Source: an uncultured Roseovarius sp.
GTDB lineage: Bacteria > Pseudomonadota > Alphaproteobacteria > Rhodobacterales > Rhodobacteraceae
Direction of reading: 5' to 3'
DNA length: 64,000 nt
Assembly: GCA_947496175.1 (NCBI GenBank)
Contig: CANMBU010000002.1
Span: forward strand, 682,001-746,000
Of this stretch, positions 8,734-17,926 are shown one piece after another. How positions within the stretch are numbered: position 1 is the stretch's first letter; each line of letters opens with the position of its first letter. The translations under genes and the position numbers were made by a program. The notes beneath the pieces are model-generated. The model saw only the letters and a list, made by a program, of their open reading frames with translations. It had not been told where the DNA came from and ran no database searches.

Positions 8734-9720
8734 ATGACTATGAAGTTCACCGCCACCGTGGCGGCGACCGCGCTTTTGGCTGGCACATGGGCCGCCGAAG
8801 CCGCAGAGCTAAGGCTGTCGCACCAATGGTCCACATCTGATGTCCGTCACAAGGTGGCAGAGATCGTCGCGAACGAAGTCGCCGCGGCCGACGTAGACCT
8901 GGAAATCAAGATTTTCCCATCCAAATCGCTGTTCAAACCGCGTGAGCAATACAAGCCCCTGAGCCGGGGGCAGTTGGATATGACGGTCTTCCCGCTCAGC
9001 TATGCAGGCGGTCAACGACCAGAATTCAACCTGACATTGATGCCGGGTTTGGTGAAGAACCACGACCATGCTGCACGCCTTAATGAAAGCGACTTCATGG
9101 GTAAGCTGGAAGAACTCATGGCCGAGGATGACGTGAAGGTGCTTGTGCACGGCTATCTTGCCGGTGGGTTTGTTGGCAAAGACGGATGCATCACAAGTCC
9201 GGATGACGTTAAGGGTCAACAGACGCGCGCAGCGGGTAAAGCGTTTGAACAAATGCTGGCCGGGGCAGGGGCATCTATTGCTTCAATGGCCTCATCCGAG
9301 ATCTACAATGCGATGCAAACCGGTGTTCTGACGGCGGCGAACACCTCATCTTCGTCCTTTGTCAGCTACCGCATCTACGAACAAGTGGCCTGCTACACAC
9401 CGGCCAGCAATTTCGCTCTTTGGTTCATGTATCAGCCGCTCTTGATGAACAAATCCGCGTTTGAAGGTCTGACCGAAGAACAGCAAGCTGCGATTATGGC
9501 CGGTGCTGAAAAGGCCGAGGCGTTCTATCTTGAAGAAGCCAAGAAACAGGACGCTGAGTCGGCCAAGGTCTTTGCCGACAACGGTGTTGAGATTGCCAAC
9601 ATGACGCTCGAAGAATTCGATGCCTGGCGTGCCTTGGCACAAGAGACGTCCTACAAAGCCTTCGTCGAGGAAACACCGGGCGGTCAGGAATTGCTTGATA
9701 TGGCCCTTTCAGTCGAGTGA
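8734..9720 (+). CDS. TRAP transporter substrate-binding protein (DctP family), likely malonate
   Basis: 328 residues. A signal peptide (MTMKFTATVAATALLAGTWA, cleaved near AEA-AEL) exports it to the periplasm. The mature part is a DctP fold: LRLSHQWSTSDVRHKV at the start and the ligand-contact region around GQQTRAAGKAFEQML, followed by the long helix region. The gene leads an operon with Q and M permeases and the two malonate enzymes, so malonate is the likely ligand. GGGAGGAATGCA precedes the ATG. A strong hairpin follows the stop codon. Confidence 0.85.
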   Translation: MTMKFTATVAATALLAGTWAAEAAELRLSHQWSTSDVRHKVAEIVANEVAAADVDLEIKIFPSKSLFKPREQYKPLSRGQLDMTVFPLSYAGGQRPEFNLTLMPGLVKNHDHAARLNESDFMGKLEELMAEDDVKVLVHGYLAGGFVGKDGCITSPDDVKGQQTRAAGKAFEQMLAGAGASIASMASSEIYNAMQTGVLTAANTSSSSFVSYRIYEQVACYTPASNFALWFMYQPLLMNKSAFEGLTEEQQAAIMAGAEKAEAFYLEEAKKQDAESAKVFADNGVEIANMTLEEFDAWRALAQETSYKAFVEETPGGQELLDMALSVE

Positions 9721-9733
9721 TCCACGACTGAGC

Positions 9734-9754
9734 GGGGCCGCGTGTCGCGGCCCC
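9734..9754 (+). promoter_or_regulatory. Intergenic hairpin after malonate binding-protein gene
   Basis: A perfect 9-base-pair stem, GGGGCCGCG / CGCGGCCCC, with a 3-base loop, lies between the binding protein and the small permease. There is no T run, so it is more likely a 3'-end stabiliser or processing site than a terminator. It would let the abundant binding protein outlast the permease message. Confidence 0.6.
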
Positions 9755-9780
9755 ACCCAAGTCTAATACAGGAGTGAGCC

Positions 9781-10329
9781 ATGGCTGGCCAAAGCAACGC
9801 CTCGGTCGCACGCGTCGGGGACAATCTCTTTTTGCGCTCCGTTGCGGCGGTCTCCACGCTGGCGGGGTGGTGCTCGGCGGCCATGATCGTGACGGCGGTG
9901 ATGATCACCTGCCAGATGATCTTTGTGCGCTTTGTGCTCAACGGCTCAACCGTGTGGCAGACCGAGGCGGTGATCTATCTGGTCATTGCAGCCACGCTCA
10001 TCGGCCTGCCATATGTGCAGCGCTTGCGCGGTCACGTGAATGTTGATCTGATCCCGCTGGCCTTGCCACCGAAGGCACGGTTTGGCTTGGCCATGGTTAC
10101 GCTCAGCCTGTCGATCCTGATCGTGGCCGTCATGCTCTTCTACGGCTACGACTACTGGCATTTCGCATGGGAACGTGGCTGGAAATCGGATACTGTTTGG
10201 GGTGTAAGGCTTTGGATTCCTTACCTTGCTTTACCGGTTGGGTTTGGCCTTCTGCTGCTGCAATTGATTGCTGATCTGGTGGCGGTGATCATCGGCGTTG
10301 ACAAACCTTTTGGGCTGGAGGACGGCTGA
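9781..10329 (+). CDS. TRAP transporter small permease (DctQ)
   Basis: 182 residues with four predicted membrane helices (for example MIVTAVMITCQMIFVRFVL and AMVTLSLSILIVAVMLFYGY) and the family pattern R.RGHVNVDL after helix two. DctQ proteins help the large permease assemble and couple to the binding protein. AGGAG sits 6 bases before the ATG. Its stop TGA shares a base with the ATG of the large permease (TGATG). Confidence 0.85.
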   Translation: MAGQSNASVARVGDNLFLRSVAAVSTLAGWCSAAMIVTAVMITCQMIFVRFVLNGSTVWQTEAVIYLVIAATLIGLPYVQRLRGHVNVDLIPLALPPKARFGLAMVTLSLSILIVAVMLFYGYDYWHFAWERGWKSDTVWGVRLWIPYLALPVGFGLLLLQLIADLVAVIIGVDKPFGLEDG

Positions 10330-11645
10330 TGGATCCTCTTGTCCTTGGCGCGCTGGTCGCCTTCTTCACCATATTCGTTCTCTTCTCAGGCGTTTCGGTT
10401 GCCCTGGGACTTCTCATCGTCTCAGCTGGGTTTCTGATCGTCTTCGACGGGATGCGCTCGCTGGAACTCATGCCCGAGATTCTCTTTGGCAAGCTCGACA
10501 ACTTCGCACTTTTGTCGATCCCGATGTTCATCATCATGGGCGCGTCGATTGCGTCCACGCGGGCAGGCGCGGATCTATACGAGGCTCTAGAACGTTGGCT
10601 CACCCGCGTCCCGGGAGGGCTGGTGGTTTCGAACCTTGGAGCCTGCGCGCTCTTCTCGGCCATGTCGGGGTCATCACCGGCAACATGTGCGGCGATCGGC
10701 AAAATGGGTATCCCCGAAATGCGCAAACGCGGCTACCCGGATGCTGTGGCCGCTGGCTCCATCGCCGCAGGCGGGACGCTCGGCATTCTTATTCCACCGT
10801 CCGTGACCATGATCGTGTACGGCATCGCCACAGAGACCTCGATTGGGCGGTTGTTCCTGGCTGGCGTGTTCCCCGGCCTGCTTCTGGTTGGTCTTTTCAT
10901 GGCGTGGTCGCTCTATTCGACCTGGCGGTCCGGTGACGCGACTGTGCTCAGCTCTGGCAGCTACACGTGGCGCGAAAAATTCGAAATCCTGCCGCGCGTC
11001 TTGCCGTTTCTGGGCATCATTCTTGGTGTTCTTTATGCCATGTATGGCGGCATCGCGACTCCGTCGGAAACAGCGGCGGTGGGCGCATTGATGTGCCTGC
11101 TCATTGCGATGATCATCTACAAGCTTTGGAATCCACGCGACCTCTGGGTCGTGCTACGCGACAGCACCAAGGAATCGGTGATGATCCTCTTCATCATCGC
11201 GGCGGCGGGTGTTTTCAGCTACATGCTCTCATCGCTCTTCATCACCCAGGCCATTGCCGAATGGATTGGCACACTCGACGTCAACCGCTGGGTTTTGATG
11301 GGTGCGATCAATGTCTTCCTGCTGATCGCCGGTTTCTTCCTGCCGCCGGTGGCTGTGATCCTGATGGCGGCCCCAATCCTGTTGCCCATCATCACCACCG
11401 CCGGGTTCGATCCAATCTGGTTTGCCGTGGTGCTCACCATCAACATGGAAATCGGCCTGATTTCACCGCCTGTCGGGCTCAACCTCTATGTCATCAACGG
11501 CATCGCGCCTGATATCTCGCTCAAAACCATCCTCAAAGGCTCGCTGCCTTTTGTCGCCTGCATGATCATTGCAATCATTCTCTTGTGCCTATTCCCCGGC
11601 ATCGCCACATGGTTACCAGATGCCGTGATGGGAGCCACAAGATGA
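10329..11645 (+). CDS. TRAP transporter large permease (DctM)
   Basis: 438 residues and about twelve helices, the usual DctM size. It is the sodium-driven transport subunit. Family marks include IPMFIIMGASIA, the SGSSPATCAAIGKMGIPEM loop, GGTLGILIPPSVTMIVYGIA and the late EIGLISPPVGLNLYVI. The start shares a base with the dctQ stop and the end overlaps the decarboxylase ATG (ATGA), so the whole operon is translationally coupled. Confidence 0.92.
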   Translation: MDPLVLGALVAFFTIFVLFSGVSVALGLLIVSAGFLIVFDGMRSLELMPEILFGKLDNFALLSIPMFIIMGASIASTRAGADLYEALERWLTRVPGGLVVSNLGACALFSAMSGSSPATCAAIGKMGIPEMRKRGYPDAVAAGSIAAGGTLGILIPPSVTMIVYGIATETSIGRLFLAGVFPGLLLVGLFMAWSLYSTWRSGDATVLSSGSYTWREKFEILPRVLPFLGIILGVLYAMYGGIATPSETAAVGALMCLLIAMIIYKLWNPRDLWVVLRDSTKESVMILFIIAAAGVFSYMLSSLFITQAIAEWIGTLDVNRWVLMGAINVFLLIAGFFLPPVAVILMAAPILLPIITTAGFDPIWFAVVLTINMEIGLISPPVGLNLYVINGIAPDISLKTILKGSLPFVACMIIAIILLCLFPGIATWLPDAVMGATR

Positions 11646-12904
11646 CGATGCTCGCCGATCTGTTGTCGACAGTTTTTGACCGCAGGGTGAAGTTCGCGAA
11701 CCTGTTTTCCGATGATGCGCGCAGTACCGAAGATCTTGCCGCGGCGCTGGTTAATGCCAGCAGCGAAGGCGAAGGGCGTGCTCTGGGGCAATTGATCCTG
11801 ACGCGCTTTGCCGAGATGGATGATGATGGAAAACGCGCGTTCTTCCGCCACGTTGCCGAAGAGATGAACATCGACCCCGAAGCGGTGCGCGGGGCGTTGT
11901 CGACCTACGAGGCGGATCCGGGCAGAGCGAGCTACAAAAGCTTTCTGCTGGCCGCTGAGCCGCAGCGACAGGAATTGATCCGGCGCCTCAATATGGTGCC
12001 CAATGCCACCGGGCAACTGGTCAACATGCGTGCAGACCTGTTGCGCCTGTCAGACGGCGATCCATCGCTGGAGGCGCTCGATATCGACTTTCGCCACCTC
12101 TTTGCGTCCTGGTTCAATCGCGGCTTTCTGGTGCTGCGCCCGATCAACTGGCAAAGCCCGGCGCATATTCTGGAAAAAATTATTGCCTATGAGGCTGTCC
12201 ATGCCATCGACAGCTGGGAAGACCTGCGCCGCAGGTTGGAGCCTGCTGACCGGCGCTGTTTCGCATTCTTCCACCCCGCCATGCCGGATGAGCCTTTGAT
12301 CTTTGTCGAAGTGGCGTTGACCTTGGGCATTCCAGGCTCTGTCCAGAACCTGTTGTCCGAAGAGCGCGCGGGCATTCTGGCAGATGACGCAGATACGGCG
12401 GTGTTCTACTCGATCTCGAACTGTCAGGCCGGGCTTGCGGGAATTTCCTTTGGCAACTCGTTGATCAAGCAAGTGGCGGCTGACCTGTCGCTAGAACTTC
12501 CCGGGTTGAAGACCTTTGTCACGCTGTCCCCAATTCCGGGCTTCGCCCGCTGGCTGAGTAACACCCTGCCAGAGGCCTCTCCGGAGGACCATGACCTGAT
12601 GCGCGCAATGGCAGCGCACTACCTTGTGGCGGCCAAACAGCCGGATGACACACCGCGTGATCCTGTCGCGCGATTCCACTTGGGCAATGGGGCACAGGTT
12701 CAGATGGTGCATGCCCAGGCGGATGTTTCGGAGAAAGGGTTGCAACAATCCCATGGCGTGATGGTCAACTACCTCTACGACCTCACAAAAGTGGCGCAAA
12801 ACCATGAACACTTTGCCGTGCAGAGCAAGATTGCCATGTCCTCGGAAATCCGCTCACTCAGCCAATCAGCAGCAAAAATCCTCAAGCAGGGGGGTGGTCG
12901 ATGA
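11642..12904 (+). CDS. matA: Malonyl-CoA decarboxylase
   Basis: 420 residues. It converts malonyl-CoA to acetyl-CoA and CO2. Motifs of the family are visible: CFAFFHPAMPDEPLIFVEVA, YSISNCQAGLAGISFGNSLI, the serine loop LSPIPGFARWL and the C-terminal RFHLGNGAQV, with YLYDL near the end. The start ATG overlaps the permease stop; the open frame extends upstream into dctM but that part is not conserved. It is followed by malonyl-CoA synthetase with a 4-base overlap, the matA-matB order known from rhizobia. Confidence 0.93.
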   Translation: MTMLADLLSTVFDRRVKFANLFSDDARSTEDLAAALVNASSEGEGRALGQLILTRFAEMDDDGKRAFFRHVAEEMNIDPEAVRGALSTYEADPGRASYKSFLLAAEPQRQELIRRLNMVPNATGQLVNMRADLLRLSDGDPSLEALDIDFRHLFASWFNRGFLVLRPINWQSPAHILEKIIAYEAVHAIDSWEDLRRRLEPADRRCFAFFHPAMPDEPLIFVEVALTLGIPGSVQNLLSEERAGILADDADTAVFYSISNCQAGLAGISFGNSLIKQVAADLSLELPGLKTFVTLSPIPGFARWLSNTLPEASPEDHDLMRAMAAHYLVAAKQPDDTPRDPVARFHLGNGAQVQMVHAQADVSEKGLQQSHGVMVNYLYDLTKVAQNHEHFAVQSKIAMSSEIRSLSQSAAKILKQGGGR

Positions 12905-14418
12905 CAAACCCGCTCTATGATGAGCTTTTCGGCAAACATGCCGCGCAAAACACGCCGTTTCTTATTCTTACGGACGGGACGGTCTGGACGCATAAGGCGT
13001 TTCTGGCGAGGGCCGCTCAATATGCGCATGTTCTGAAAGCAATGGGCCTGGAGACCGGCGACCGCGTAGCCGTACAGGTCGAGAAGTCTCCCGATGCTCT
13101 GGCGCTCTATGCGGCTTGCGTGCAGGCCGGGTTGGTCTTTTTACCCTTGAACACGGCCTACACGGTCGATGAACTTAGCTACTTTTTCGATAACAGTGGA
13201 GCGCGCGCGGTGATCTGTGATCCCGCACGGCGCGATGGGCTGGCGCCGGTTGTCGCAAGATCTGGCGCGGTTTTGGAAACGCTGGATGCAGCCGGGTGTG
13301 GCAGCTTGGTGGACAAGGCAAGCCATCAGCCAGACATTTTTGATACCGTCGCACGCGTCGAAGATGACCTTGCCGCGTTTCTCTACACCTCTGGCACAAC
13401 GGGGCGCTCAAAAGGCGCAATGCTCACGCAAGCCAACTTGCTGTCCAATGCGCGCACCCTGGCCGAGCACTGGCATTTCACCGATAAGGACGTGCTGTTG
13501 CACGCCTTGCCGATCTTTCACACCCATGGGCTTTTTGTAGGAACCAACATCACGCTCATTGCTGGCGGGGCGATGATTTTCGTTTCCAAATTCAACTTCG
13601 AGGACATGATCGCGCTGATGCCGCAGGCGACATCAATGATGGGTGTGCCCACGTTCTATACACGTCTCTTGAGCGATGAGCGCTTTACCAAGGATCTGAC
13701 AGCACATATGCGCCTGTTCATCTCGGGGTCTGCTCCGCTTCTGGCCGAGACGCACGCACAGTTCGAGGCGCGCACGGGCCACCGTATCCTTGAACGCTAC
13801 GGTATGACCGAGACCAACATGAACACGTCCAACCCTTATGACGGAGACCGTCGGGCGGGCACGGTTGGCTTTCCTCTGCCGGGTGTCGAGTTGAAGATCA
13901 CCGATCCTGACACTGGAGAAACCCTGCCGAAAGATACGGTTGGGCAGATCGAAGTGCGCGGCCCCAACGTCTTCAAAGGCTATTGGCAGATGCCCGAGAA
14001 AACCGCCGCGGAGCTGCGTGAGGATGGCTTCTTTATCACCGGCGATCTCGGGCTGATCGATGATCGTGGCTATGTGCACATCGTGGGCCGCAATAAGGAT
14101 TTGATCATCTCGGGCGGATACAACATCTACCCCAAGGAAATTGAGCTTGTGCTTGATGCTCAGCCGGGTGTGCTTGAAAGTGCGGTGATTGGCGTGCCTC
14201 ATGCGGATTTCGGCGAAACGGTTGTCGGGGTGATCGTTCCTGAGCCCGGTGAAACACCCGACCTTGACGCTATCGCCAGTGCCGCCGCCACATCCCTGGC
14301 GCGCTTCAAACACCCGCGTAAACTGGTCTGCCTGGACGCTCTGCCACGCAATGCGATGGGGAAGGTGCAAAAGAATATCCTGCGGGATCGCTACAAGGAC
14401 CTCTTTGTGCCTGCATAA
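12901..14418 (+). CDS. matB: Malonyl-CoA synthetase
   Basis: 505 residues, an ANL-superfamily AMP-forming ligase that makes malonyl-CoA from malonate, ATP and CoA. The AMP-binding loop LYTSGTTGRSKGAM, the YGMTETNMN motif, ITGDLG, GRNKDLIISGGYNIYPKEIE and the C-terminal catalytic lysine in LPRNAMGKVQK are all present. The ..RYGMTETNM.. form with Arg upstream suits a dicarboxylate ligase such as MatB. The ATG overlaps the decarboxylase stop. It ends 25 bases before the convergent TAXI permease gene. Confidence 0.93.
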   Translation: MTNPLYDELFGKHAAQNTPFLILTDGTVWTHKAFLARAAQYAHVLKAMGLETGDRVAVQVEKSPDALALYAACVQAGLVFLPLNTAYTVDELSYFFDNSGARAVICDPARRDGLAPVVARSGAVLETLDAAGCGSLVDKASHQPDIFDTVARVEDDLAAFLYTSGTTGRSKGAMLTQANLLSNARTLAEHWHFTDKDVLLHALPIFHTHGLFVGTNITLIAGGAMIFVSKFNFEDMIALMPQATSMMGVPTFYTRLLSDERFTKDLTAHMRLFISGSAPLLAETHAQFEARTGHRILERYGMTETNMNTSNPYDGDRRAGTVGFPLPGVELKITDPDTGETLPKDTVGQIEVRGPNVFKGYWQMPEKTAAELREDGFFITGDLGLIDDRGYVHIVGRNKDLIISGGYNIYPKEIELVLDAQPGVLESAVIGVPHADFGETVVGVIVPEPGETPDLDAIASAAATSLARFKHPRKLVCLDALPRNAMGKVQKNILRDRYKDLFVPA

Positions 14419-14442
14419 ATCAGGGATGCCCCCAGGCTCTAC

Positions 14443-16569
14443 TCAGGCCGCTTGCTTTCCTGCCTTCCAGCCGATGAGTATCAAGGACCCGGCAATTGCG
14501 ACCCCCAAAAGGTCGGTCCGCCAGTCTCCTGAAATCATGCAAACGGCCCCGATCAAAAGCAGTAGCCTCATAACCGGCCCTGCTGATCCGATAAACCAGC
14601 CCTGGACAGCACCTGCCAGCATGTAAACACCGACCAGCGCCGTGACGAGATTGCGCAGGCTGACATACCAGGGCGCTTCCATCAGGAGGCCCGGGCTATA
14701 GTAGAACATGAAAGGTACGATGAAGGCCGCAAGCCCGACCTTGAAGCTGGTGATCGACGTGCGCATCGGCTCGGAGCCTGCGATTGCAGCACCTGCATAG
14801 GCCGCAAGAGCCACGGGGGGCGTGATTGCTGAGACCACTGCAAAGTAGAAGACAAAGAAATGTGCAACCAGAGGCTTGATCCCGATCTCGATGAGCCCTG
14901 GCGCTACAACCGATGCAGCCACCGCATAGGCGGCTGTTGTGGGCATGCCCATGCCGAGGATCACGGCGATCATCATCGCAAAGACAAGTGCCAGAAGGGT
15001 GCTTTGTTGTGCCAGATCAAACAGCAAGTTGGAAAAGCGAGCCCCAACGCCGGTCAGAGAGATAACCCCAACAATCAATCCAGCACAGGCGCACACAATG
15101 ATGATCTGAAGCGACATACGCCCACCATTTCCAAGCGCTTCATAAACTTGTTTTGGTCCCATGCGGTAGGGGGTCAACCAACTGACAACCGCCGCTGAGG
15201 CAATGGCCAATGTGCCGGCGCGAATGACGGAATACCCGCTGAAGAGAGCTCCGATCAAGATAACGATCGGAAGGAAAAGATAGACCTGCCGGATGAGTTC
15301 AGACATCTTTGGCAACTCATCTGAGCGCAGGCCGCGCATTCCGGTGCGGCTGGCTTCAAAATCGACCATGAAGTAGATTGAGGCAAAGTAGAGGACGGCA
15401 GGGATCAGAGCCGCGACAACCAATTCCGTGTAAGGGATGCCGGTGATCTCGGCCATGATGAACGCACCAGCGCCCATAATGGGCGGCATGATCTGACCGC
15501 CGGTCGAGGCAGCGGCCTCAATCGCCGCGGCAGATTTTGGCTGGTAGCCAACCTTTTTCATCAGTGGGATTGTCAGCGATCCGGTGGAGACCACGTTGCC
15601 TGCCGAAGTGCCGTTGATCATGCCCATTAGGCCCGAAGCGAGCACCGAGACTTTGGCCGGGCCTCCACGCGCACGCCCTGCGGCGGCAAAGGCGAAATTC
15701 ACGAAATAATCGCCAACTTTGGAGCTTTGCAGGAAGGCCGCGAAGATGATGAAGAGGATGATGTAGGTGGAAGAGACCGCAGTTGTCGGCCCCAGTACGC
15801 CGTTGTCTGTGAACACATAGGTGAAGAAACGTTTTGCGTCATAGCCTTTGTGTTCCAGAAAACCGGGCATCCATGGACCTGCAAACGCATATGCGATGAA
15901 GACCAGTGCGATGACGACGAGGGCTAGTCCTGCCACCCGACGGGTCATTTCTGCGATCAAGACCACGATCACAAACGCAGCCCATCCGTTGTTGGGATCC
16001 GCGAAAGGCGTGCCTGCGCGCAGCCGCAAAGACAGCAAATCCAGACTGAAAAGGATAAAGCCGCAACTGGCCAGCGTCGCGACGATCAGCGCGATATCGG
16101 CTAGCGGGATTTGGCCATTTCGTGCCGGATACAACCAGCCGGTCAGAATGGCCAAAATCGTACCGCCACCCAACGCCCAGCCAAACGCGGCCAAAGTCCA
16201 TTCCGGAGGGGCAGAGGCACCCGGTTCCATGAAACTTGCCGCTGCTATAACTGATCCAAGACCCACAAGTGTCCCAGCCAGAGCAATGGCTCCGAGAATA
16301 ACGGATAACCGCCCTGCCGCCGCTTCGGGCGCTGGACGCACCGATACGGCAGCACTCATGCCAAAGCCAAGGATGAGCGCGCCCGCGATATGGACAATTC
16401 GGAACGTCCACGTCTCCAGTGGTGCAATGTTCAGAACATAAAGGTGCCAGCCTGCATAAATAGCACAGAGCAGAAAGCCAAAACGCGTGATCCCGACAAG
16501 GCTGTCGTCTGGAGCCACCTCAGGCGTTAAGTCCGTTGCGCCGTCGTTTGGCACCCGCGTATCTGTCAT
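14443..16569 (-). CDS. TRAP transporter fused permease, TAXI subtype (DctQM fusion)
   Basis: 708 residues. The N-terminal portion carries the small-permease helices fused to a large-permease domain, the standard arrangement of TAXI-type TRAP transporters. Visible marks include GLMGMINGTSAGNVVSTGS, the glycine-rich GGQIMPPIMGAGAFIMAEI, and GMGMPTTAAYAVAASVVAPG with AITPPVALAAYAGAAIAGS. It is paired with the TAXI binding protein upstream on the same strand, separated by a terminator-like hairpin. The substrate is unknown; TAXI proteins usually take glutamate-like or other organic acids. Confidence 0.9.
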   Translation of the reverse strand: MTDTRVPNDGATDLTPEVAPDDSLVGITRFGFLLCAIYAGWHLYVLNIAPLETWTFRIVHIAGALILGFGMSAAVSVRPAPEAAAGRLSVILGAIALAGTLVGLGSVIAAASFMEPGASAPPEWTLAAFGWALGGGTILAILTGWLYPARNGQIPLADIALIVATLASCGFILFSLDLLSLRLRAGTPFADPNNGWAAFVIVVLIAEMTRRVAGLALVVIALVFIAYAFAGPWMPGFLEHKGYDAKRFFTYVFTDNGVLGPTTAVSSTYIILFIIFAAFLQSSKVGDYFVNFAFAAAGRARGGPAKVSVLASGLMGMINGTSAGNVVSTGSLTIPLMKKVGYQPKSAAAIEAAASTGGQIMPPIMGAGAFIMAEITGIPYTELVVAALIPAVLYFASIYFMVDFEASRTGMRGLRSDELPKMSELIRQVYLFLPIVILIGALFSGYSVIRAGTLAIASAAVVSWLTPYRMGPKQVYEALGNGGRMSLQIIIVCACAGLIVGVISLTGVGARFSNLLFDLAQQSTLLALVFAMMIAVILGMGMPTTAAYAVAASVVAPGLIEIGIKPLVAHFFVFYFAVVSAITPPVALAAYAGAAIAGSEPMRTSITSFKVGLAAFIVPFMFYYSPGLLMEAPWYVSLRNLVTALVGVYMLAGAVQGWFIGSAGPVMRLLLLIGAVCMISGDWRTDLLGVAIAGSLILIGWKAGKQAA

Positions 16570-16591
16570 CTGATTTGTCCACCGGCTTAAG

Positions 16592-16628
16592 AAAAAACAG
16601 CACCCTGCCCACTTAGAACAGGGTGCTG
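16592..16628 (-). terminator. Attenuator-like terminator between TAXI binding protein and permease
   Basis: Read on the minus strand, a perfect 10-base-pair stem CAGCACCCTG / CAGGGTGCTG with an 11-base loop is followed by six T. It lies 26 bases after the binding-protein stop and 20-odd bases before the permease start, so it should end a fraction of transcripts and raise the ratio of binding protein to permease. Confidence 0.8.
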
Positions 16629-16653
16629 ATGCATTTTCAACTGATCAAAGACG

Positions 16654-17646
16654 TTAGCCCTTCAGCTCGTCGGGGATATCAAAGCCGTTTTCTTCAAACC
16701 AACGCACCGCGCCAGGATGCCAGGGAATGAACGTATTCTTGTCGAAGTTCTCTGGCAGAGTTTCGGCCGCGGCTTTGTGGATCTCCAGCATTTGCGGATT
16801 GCTGGTCATCACCTTTTTGACCACTTCGTAGACAAGGCTTTCAGGGACGTCCGCATGTGCAATCGCAAAGTTCCACATGGATACGCTCAACTGATCTTCT
16901 TCCAGAGACGGGTAGGTGCCCGCCGGAATAGTGAATGTGGCCACAGGCTGGGTGGCGACGACTTCAGCTTGTTCATCAGCCGTGAAACCGAAATACGTTA
17001 CATCCGTTTGCGCATCGAGCTGGCTGAACGATGGGTAAGGCAATCCGCCGGCCCAGGTGTAGACGTCAATCAAGCCGTCCTGGAGCTGTCCGGCCAAATC
17101 AGCCGCGCCGCCATTGCGGAATTCGACGTTTTTGCCCATGCCTTCCAAAATGCGAGGCCAGTACGTGCCGGGTGTACCACCCGCGGGGCCAACGCCGACC
17201 ACCGCTCCGTCAGGGATATCCGCAAAGGTTTTGATGCCGGATCCGGCGAGCGTCACAGCGTGGAAGCCGGTTTTGTACATCGGAAAAATCGCACGGATTT
17301 TGTCGTGCTTGAGACCAGGCGCCAGCGCGCTTTCGCCATTGATAGCATCAAAAGCGGGGCCCATTGTGACCATCGCCATGTCAAGCTCGCCTGCTTGTAC
17401 GAGGGCGGCGTTCTGAACCGGGCCACCTGTCACTTCCGTCCCGCCTGGAATACCCAGAGTCTCGGACACCATGTTCGCCCAGCCAGCTCCATAGACAAAG
17501 TATGTGCCACCCTGGCTGGCGGTGCCGACCGAGAAGCTATCGGGCCAGTCGCTTTTGTCCTCAGCGAATGTCGCTGGTGCGGCCAGCGCAAATGCGCCAG
17601 CAACGGCCAACGCCTTTAAGGCACCTAATTTGTGCATAACAGTCAT
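16654..17646 (-). CDS. TAXI family TRAP substrate-binding protein
   Basis: 330 residues with a signal peptide (hydrophobic stretch ALKALAVAGAFALAAPATFA, cleavage near residue 28). The mature start SFSVGTASQGGTYFVYGAGW is the hallmark of the TAXI family (GT..GG.YY..G). The body carries VGVGPAGGTPGTYWPRIL and IDVYTWAGGLPYPSFSQL. A near-perfect AGGAGG lies 5 bases before the ATG. It feeds the fused permease downstream. Substrate not assignable from sequence. Confidence 0.9.
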   Translation of the reverse strand: MTVMHKLGALKALAVAGAFALAAPATFAEDKSDWPDSFSVGTASQGGTYFVYGAGWANMVSETLGIPGGTEVTGGPVQNAALVQAGELDMAMVTMGPAFDAINGESALAPGLKHDKIRAIFPMYKTGFHAVTLAGSGIKTFADIPDGAVVGVGPAGGTPGTYWPRILEGMGKNVEFRNGGAADLAGQLQDGLIDVYTWAGGLPYPSFSQLDAQTDVTYFGFTADEQAEVVATQPVATFTIPAGTYPSLEEDQLSVSMWNFAIAHADVPESLVYEVVKKVMTSNPQMLEIHKAAAETLPENFDKNTFIPWHPGAVRWFEENGFDIPDELKG

Positions 17647-17926
17647 GAATTCCTCCTGTCAGAGTTGCGCTTGCAAGGGCGCTTGTTTTGTTGGTTTCTG
17701 GAGTAGATACAATATAGCTGCGGGCGCGATCGGCAAGTATTGAAACAGCAAAAAAAAACGTAATTTTCGGCGGCGCATGTCTGTGAGGGGCCCGGTCAGA
17801 GGAGTCTTCTGTCCCGTGCGGACCCCATTCGTCATCCTGTTACATCTGTCTCATATCAATGATGGACATATGCGATGCAGCGGGGCTTAATGAGCACAGC
17901 TGCAATTCAAGAGGGTGGATAAAGAC

